14,004 bases of DNA from Euryarchaeota archaeon UBA257 (GTDB taxonomy: Archaea; Thermoplasmatota; Poseidoniia; Poseidoniales; Thalassarchaeaceae). A model generated the notes under the pieces. It searched no databases. It was not told the origin of the DNA and saw only the letters and a program-made list of their open reading frames with translations. Shown one piece after another: positions 9,838 to 14,004 of the stretch. The DNA is taken from NCBI GenBank assembly GCA_002498985.1, contig DAJO01000063.1, forward strand, positions 1-14,004, given 5' to 3'. Numbering within the stretch: the first letter of the stretch is position 1; each line of letters starts with the position of its first letter. Both the position numbers and the translations under genes were made by a program.

Positions 9838-12237
9838 TTACTTTCTTTTATCATAAGGTTTCTTTATCTTCCCTGGCGCTAATTGTAGTAAGACTAAACC
9901 AATTAATACAATTACTATTGATGAAATTATGATCAGTGTTTCACTGATGAATAATTTTGATTTTTCATTATTGGTATTATCTGGTGAACTGATAAATAAT
10001 GAAATTTGATTCTCATTATTTTCTTCATTAGATTCTTCAATTGAAAATGTGCTATCTACAAAAATTCTAATTGTGTTATCTTGATCATTGCCTGAAAGAG
10101 CGGTATCGCATATTGTATTAACAAGCGAACCTGGTTGCAATGTATCAATACTTTTCGTATCAATAAGTATATCATTAACATAACACCTAACATCAATTCC
10201 GTTAGCAGTACCTCTGCCTTCATTCCGGATATAGGCAATAATTTCCACAACATCTCCATGTTTTCCATTGGAGATATCTGCGCCATTTTTCCTAACAGTT
10301 ATTGATTCAACTAACAAATCAGACTTAGCTGATACATCGATGGTAATATTCTCTGAGACTTGGTTTTCTCCATCACTAACTATGATATTAACCGTATGAA
10401 TTCCAGAATCAATTGGAGTTAAGATCAGATGATTGTTTCCGTCGATTGTTGCCCAAGACTTAGTAGTAGTAATTTCAATATCATCGGAATCAACATCATA
10501 AATACTCATTGGAATAACTAAAGTATCTCCTAAATTCATATAAGATAGAGAAGGAATATTCTCAATAACAGGCATATCAGATACTGGGGCCACATTTACT
10601 GTAAAAATTCCGATCCATTTGTTTTCTTGACTTAATGCACTATCGAAAACTTCAACGGTAATTTTTACTTCTCCTGATGAATCACTAACGGTTTGTAATT
10701 CTATGAAATTAAGGTCTTGTTCTGCACTATACAGCGAGTCGACTTTAATGATATCATTGTTGGAACTTGATGTTTGTATTACTAGACTTGATCTCGGAGT
10801 AATATCGTCTTGACAAGGTAAAGACATTAGAAATCCCCCCTCGTCTTCAATCATATCTAGATTTGCGATATTCTGACATACTGGAGAATAATCATATTCC
10901 AATTCGAATCCACCCGTAATTGAAAGTTCCTCAATGTGAACTACTGTTGTTTCTGCATTGCCATCAGATGACCACTGGAACCTTGAAGCGATTCCTATAC
11001 TGGTATCGCTATTGTCTAATGGGAAAGCATGCCCTATTGGTACACTGAATGAAAATTCTCCTATATTCATTGGAACAGTTTCTACCAGGTATTCCCCAAT
11101 TGCAAATCTAATGTTGCTCGCACTTGAAAGGTCGCTTGCAGAACCTGAAATTTTCCCATTAACAATTAGTTTAGGGTCATTAACATCAATCCTTAATGCT
11201 TCAATGCATCCATCAATAATATGTATTCTTACAAACTGCTTCTCAGTAGGGTTATCTATCAAATCTCCAGATTGTTTAGGTGAAAAATCTCCTTCAACTC
11301 CTGCAGGAATAACTCCTATACTGTGGTTTCCAGACCCATAAACATGTATTCTACCTAGTTCTTGACCATATGGTACTTCAACCTCTAGATTCCAATAAGA
11401 TTCATTAGTTCCATCAGGTGTAAGGCCGCAGGATTCAATGTTCAATCCCTCAATTTCTCCATCATAAGGAGAAAAATCAATCACCGGTAGATTTCCAATG
11501 TTACTTTCATGATTTGCTTTAATGTTCTCAAATGAATACCATGGCATATGATATTTAACACGAACTCCTACAGAGTCAACTCTAACTTCAGAATCATCAT
11601 TTGTTCCTATTGAAACATAATCAATAGTAATTTCAGAGTTTACAATCTCATTCCAACTCCAATCATGTAAGTGATCTAATTCAATTATCATTGGATTATT
11701 CATTCTAAAAACTCCAGAAGTGGTACGTGCAAATTCTCGAACTAACTTATCTGAGCCAGTACCTTCTAAGATTATTCTCACTGTGTCTTGATACAAAACA
11801 TCCGGTATTTCAAAGTGTAGAACTAATGAAACATTTTCAATTTCTTTATCGTATAATCCAGGGTAGCTAAATCCTCCTACTGATATCTCCGGTCCTCTGG
11901 ACCAGCTGTAATAAGTATCTGGAGTTCCAAGGCTGTAATTTGATCCAGTTGTACTACTACTTGCCCAAGAGGTCTGTGTCATGAAGTTATCAGGTCTTTC
12001 GTGGGTGAATGAAAGTTCATTGTCCGCTACCATACCTATTGTATAATCGGCAGGGTCGTTACTAAATCCTGATGTACTTGTAATATCCCATTGAGTAGGT
12101 TCGTCAAAATTCCCAACCGAAGTTAAATCAATAGATTCTGATGAAATTACAGTATCTGCCTGAATTATTGGGGTCATAGGAGCTAATAGAAACATCGTCA
12201 AAAATAATATGGTTATGTTACCCGACTTCACCATCAT
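9838..12237 (-). CDS. Secreted, C-terminally anchored surface protein with CARDB-like domain
   Basis: A 799-residue exported protein. Residues 1-27 are a Sec signal peptide (basic MMVKSGN, a hydrophobic core ILFLTMFLLAP, cleavage after IIQA). A single membrane helix near 763-787 is followed by a short basic tail (KIKKPYDKRK), so the bulk faces outside. Inside is a long beta-rich body with no recognised catalytic motif. A cadherin-like module lies near 560-650 (VIPMSIYDVDSDDIEI, then VNIIVSDGENQVSENITIDV), followed by a CARDB-like module near 650-750 (LLVESITVRKNGADI, then IAYIRNEGRGTANGIDVRC, IDTLQPGS, EESNEENNENQ). Probable role: cell-surface adhesion or envelope structure, by domain type only. 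ATG at 12237 is the first in frame; the next codon is also ATG. An A/T-rich element near 12275-12286 may be its promoter. It converges with cbf5. Confidence 0.85.
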   Translation of the reverse strand: MMVKSGNITILFLTMFLLAPMTPIIQADTVISSESIDLTSVGNFDEPTQWDITSTSGFSNDPADYTIGMVADNELSFTHERPDNFMTQTSWASSSTTGSNYSLGTPDTYYSWSRGPEISVGGFSYPGLYDKEIENVSLVLHFEIPDVLYQDTVRIILEGTGSDKLVREFARTTSGVFRMNNPMIIELDHLHDWSWNEIVNSEITIDYVSIGTNDDSEVRVDSVGVRVKYHMPWYSFENIKANHESNIGNLPVIDFSPYDGEIEGLNIESCGLTPDGTNESYWNLEVEVPYGQELGRIHVYGSGNHSIGVIPAGVEGDFSPKQSGDLIDNPTEKQFVRIHIIDGCIEALRIDVNDPKLIVNGKISGSASDLSSASNIRFAIGEYLVETVPMNIGEFSFSVPIGHAFPLDNSDTSIGIASRFQWSSDGNAETTVVHIEELSITGGFELEYDYSPVCQNIANLDMIEDEGGFLMSLPCQDDITPRSSLVIQTSSSNNDIIKVDSLYSAEQDLNFIELQTVSDSSGEVKITVEVFDSALSQENKWIGIFTVNVAPVSDMPVIENIPSLSYMNLGDTLVIPMSIYDVDSDDIEITTTKSWATIDGNNHLILTPIDSGIHTVNIIVSDGENQVSENITIDVSAKSDLLVESITVRKNGADISNGKHGDVVEIIAYIRNEGRGTANGIDVRCYVNDILIDTKSIDTLQPGSLVNTICDTALSGNDQDNTIRIFVDSTFSIEESNEENNENQISLFISSPDNTNNEKSKLFISETLIIISSIVIVLIGLVLLQLAPGKIKKPYDKRK

Positions 12238-12343
12238 TTGTCTGCGAACTTAACTACCGCTTGAATGCGTTGGTGATATGATTATCATCGTGGCTCTTTG
12301 GAACGCTTGAAATACAGTTCTACTCTCGAGTGATTAGCAAGAC

Positions 12344-12419
12344 GGCTGTGATGGTGTAGAGGTTAGCACGGTGGGTTGTGGTCCCGCCGGCCCGGGTTCA
12401 ATTCCCGGTCACGGCCCCA
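12344..12419 (+). tRNA. tRNA-His (anticodon GTG) with encoded G-1 and CCA
   Basis: The acceptor arm GCTGTGA (12345-12351) pairs with TCACGGC (12409-12415), with one G-T pair. The preceding G at 12344 pairs with the discriminator C73 at 12416, the G-1:C73 identity pair of tRNA-His, and CCA follows at 12417-12419. The D stem GTGT/GCAC, the anticodon stem GTGGG/CCCGC with loop TTGTGGT (anticodon GTG) and the T arm CCGGG-TTCAATT-CCCGG complete the cloverleaf. No intron. A weak A/T-rich element (GAAATAC, 12309-12315) lies about 32 nt upstream. The gene converges with ribA across about 29 nt. Confidence 0.95.
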
Positions 12420-12448
12420 TCTTGTATTTCTAGACTCATTTCGTGCTA

Positions 12449-13081
12449 TTATTCTAGGTCACTTGATGAAATATGATGGCCCATTTTATCGCTCTTGGTT
12501 TTCAAATAATCTCTGTTTTCTGTCCTTACTCCGACAATTAATGGAACTCTCTCAACTACTTCTATACCTAGACTCTCAAGTTTTTCTACTTTGTCAGGAT
12601 TATTAGTTAGAAGTGAAACTTTTTTGACACCAATATTTTCTAAAATGATTGATGCGATTGAATAATCTCTAGCATCTGCAGGTAAACCTAACATTAAATT
12701 TGCATCTAATGTATCTGCACCTTTATCTTGCAGATTGTATGCTTGAATTTTGGCATGAAGTCCTATTCCTCTACCTTCTTGTCTCAAATATACCAAGCAA
12801 CCCCAACCTTTTTGCTGTATTTTTTTCAATGTATCATCTAATTGAGAGCCACAGTCACATCTAATACTGGAAAATGCATCACCAGTAATACATTCTGAGT
12901 GAACTCTAATTAGAACTGGATCCGGACCATCCATTTCACCTAGAGTTAATGCGACATGATCTAAGCCAGTGTCTTCTTCATGAAATACCCTTATTCGAAA
13001 TTCGCCATATTTTGTAGGCAGTCGGGCATCAGCTGGTACATCTAAGTTCTCTTTAATATTGATTTTATTTTCAAACCCCAT
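12449..13081 (-). CDS. ribA: GTP cyclohydrolase II
   Basis: Opens the imidazole ring of GTP and releases formate and diphosphate, the first step of riboflavin synthesis in bacteria. The 210-residue protein is a stand-alone RibA with no DHBP synthase domain. The zinc site is Cys64, Cys75 and Cys77 in HSECITGDAFSSIRCDCGSQL-type context. RQEGRGIGL (100-108), LQDKGADTLDAN (117-128), LLTNNPDK (157-164) and the ERVPLIVG segment (177-184) match bacterial RibA closely. The first 20 residues are a variable lead. It lies 20 nt downstream of tusA on the same strand; GGAATTGAT just upstream resembles the Shine-Dalgarno consensus but is only 3 nt from the ATG. Many archaea instead use the unrelated ArfA enzyme, so this is a bacterial-type component, probably acquired by transfer. 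Confidence 0.96.
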   Translation of the reverse strand: MGFENKINIKENLDVPADARLPTKYGEFRIRVFHEEDTGLDHVALTLGEMDGPDPVLIRVHSECITGDAFSSIRCDCGSQLDDTLKKIQQKGWGCLVYLRQEGRGIGLHAKIQAYNLQDKGADTLDANLMLGLPADARDYSIASIILENIGVKKVSLLTNNPDKVEKLESLGIEVVERVPLIVGVRTENRDYLKTKSDKMGHHISSSDLE

Positions 13082-13101
13082 ATTATCAATTCCAATTTAT
13101 A

Positions 13102-13344
13102 TTATTTCTTAATTGTGTAAATAAATTCTCCAATTTTTTCTTCAAAATCAATTAGTTCTAAATCTAATCGACTGCATAATGCAGGCATATCGTGCTTAGT
13201 TTCAGGGTCATCACATACCACTTTAACAATAGTTCCTGGTTTACTTTTATCAAGTAACTTACGTGTTTCGTGAATTGGAATTGGACAAAAAAATCCGATT
13301 AAATCCAGTACTAAAATCTCATCTTCTGAAACAGAATCAGACAT
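13102..13344 (-). CDS. tusA: TusA/SirA-family sulfur carrier protein
   Basis: An 80-residue cytosolic protein with the family fold and the CPxP signature at its first helix (C20-P-I-P, in GFFCPIPIHETRKLL), whose cysteine carries persulfide sulfur in the family. Strand VKVVCDDPETKHDMPALC follows as in TusA. Proven roles in the family include tRNA 2-thiouridine synthesis and sulfur transfer to other pathways; which one applies here is not shown. It starts 9 nt after the helicase stop, with GAGGT spanning that stop as ribosome binding site, and lies 20 nt before ribA, so the three are probably one operon. The short acidic N-terminal lead (SDSVSEDE) is unremarkable. Confidence 0.92.
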   Translation of the reverse strand: MSDSVSEDEILVLDLIGFFCPIPIHETRKLLDKSKPGTIVKVVCDDPETKHDMPALCSRLDLELIDFEEKIGEFIYTIKK

Positions 13345-13353
13345 TTACTTACC

Positions 13354-14004
13354 TCATGCCTCAATAATTTCAGGTTTAAGTTTTCGTCCATTATACTCTC
13401 TTGCCTTTATGACATCTATAACATAAGCAACTTTTGCAACATGAACTTCAACCTCTGTACTATTATCAGATTGATTAATTTCACCTATTATTATTTCAGG
13501 TATTTTTGCTTGACTAACTATCCAATCGCTCAAAGCCCTCTTTGTTGAATCTTGTATTCCAATTTTTAGATTTATTCTGACCATTCCGAATGAGTCTGCT
13601 ACTTCATCCCAATCATCTCTTTTCCTAACCGGATCTCTACTCATTCCATCTGGTAAATCAGGAGTTTCTACAAAGGGAATTTCTAATCCCCATGTTGAGC
13701 TAATTTTTTGTAGACTGCCTTTATCTTCTTTTGAGACAAGACTCCAAGCTTCGCCTTTCCGTCCCATTCTTCCAGTTCTACCAATTCTATGTACAAATGC
13801 CTCTGTATCGTCTGGTAAGTCATAGTTGACAACAATGGTAATTCCATCAACATCTAACCCTCTAGCAGCCACATCTGTAGCAACAACAATTTTTTCATCC
13901 CCCGATTTAAATTTGCTCAATAACTTCTCTCTTTTATTTTGAGGCATATCTCCGTGAATTCCTACTGCCTCCATCTGAAATTTACCAAGCCTCTCTACAA
14001 TTAC
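13354..14004 (-). CDS. DEAD-box RNA helicase, N-terminus beyond window; DbpA-like C-terminal domain
   Basis: Only the last 216 residues are present; the frame is open at base 14004. They cover the second RecA domain: GIHGDMPQNKRE (15-26), motif V ATDVAARGLDVDG (42-54), and motif VI HRIGRTGRMGRKG (72-84) with the arginine finger. After a linker (about 100-138) comes a domain resembling the RNA-binding domain of bacterial DbpA/CsdA helicases (VRINLKIGIQ, then IGEINQSDNSTEVEV and YNGRKLKPEIIEA). In DbpA this domain directs the helicase to 23S rRNA during ribosome assembly; the same role here is inference. An ATG exists at 13974, but the conserved upstream sequence VIVERLGKFQ shows the gene continues past the edge. 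First visible gene of the helicase-tusA-ribA operon. Confidence 0.92.
   Translation of the reverse strand, partial: VIVERLGKFQMEAVGIHGDMPQNKREKLLSKFKSGDEKIVVATDVAARGLDVDGITIVVNYDLPDDTEAFVHRIGRTGRMGRKGEAWSLVSKEDKGSLQKISSTWGLEIPFVETPDLPDGMSRDPVRKRDDWDEVADSFGMVRINLKIGIQDSTKRALSDWIVSQAKIPEIIIGEINQSDNSTEVEVHVAKVAYVIDVIKAREYNGRKLKPEIIEA

Noticed and set aside
10958..11341. 127-residue plus-strand frame
   Set aside because: It lies antisense inside the secreted surface-protein gene, with no ribosome binding site and no recognisable motifs.

Overview
The window looks like a chromosomal segment of a marine planktonic euryarchaeon of the Marine Group II (Poseidoniales) type. It is AT-rich and gene-dense. 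Archaeal signatures are an archaeal UbiA-family prenyltransferase, a GPN-loop GTPase, an EMC3/YidC-like DUF106 insertase next to cytidylate kinase and Cbf5, and a tRNA-His with an encoded G-1. These sit beside bacterial-type enzymes (GMP reductase GuaC, GTP cyclohydrolase II, TusA, a DbpA-like DEAD-box helicase). The lineage assignment is inferred from gene content, not from a marker tree.

Layout, left to right. (1) 1-836, minus: GMP reductase, cut by the window edge. (2) 900-975, minus: tRNA-Glu(CTC). (3) 1071-1627, plus: a two-gene operon of an unrecognised 102-residue protein and a small winged-helix-like protein. (4) 1675-2577, plus: UbiA-family prenyltransferase, probably the ether-lipid enzyme DGGGP synthase. 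(5) 4354-2569, minus: GPN-loop GTPase overlapping ornithine carbamoyltransferase. (6) 4477-9647, plus: a large proline-rich, beta-sandwich, zinc-ribbon protein, then the DUF106 membrane insertase, cytidylate kinase and Cbf5, the last three tightly packed or overlapping. (7) 9648-9837: a convergent gap holding a possible tiny gene on the minus strand. (8) 12237-9838, minus: a secreted, C-terminally anchored surface protein with a CARDB-like domain. (9) 12344-12419, plus: tRNA-His(GTG). (10) 14004-12449, minus: an operon of a DEAD-box helicase (partial), TusA and RibA.

Functionally most of this is housekeeping: purine salvage, arginine biosynthesis, pyrimidine nucleotides, riboflavin, rRNA pseudouridylation, lipid and membrane-protein biogenesis. 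DUF106-cmk-cbf5 is a reduced form of the archaeal cluster usually written secY-adk-DUF106-(rpl34e)-cmk-(rpl14e)-cbf5. Here the place upstream is taken by the 882-residue proline-rich protein. That protein is the least explained gene, and like the insertase after it, it ends in a four-cysteine zinc ribbon. The sequence also shows a consistent Shine-Dalgarno pattern (GGTGA-like motifs), which favours TTG starts for cmk and cbf5.
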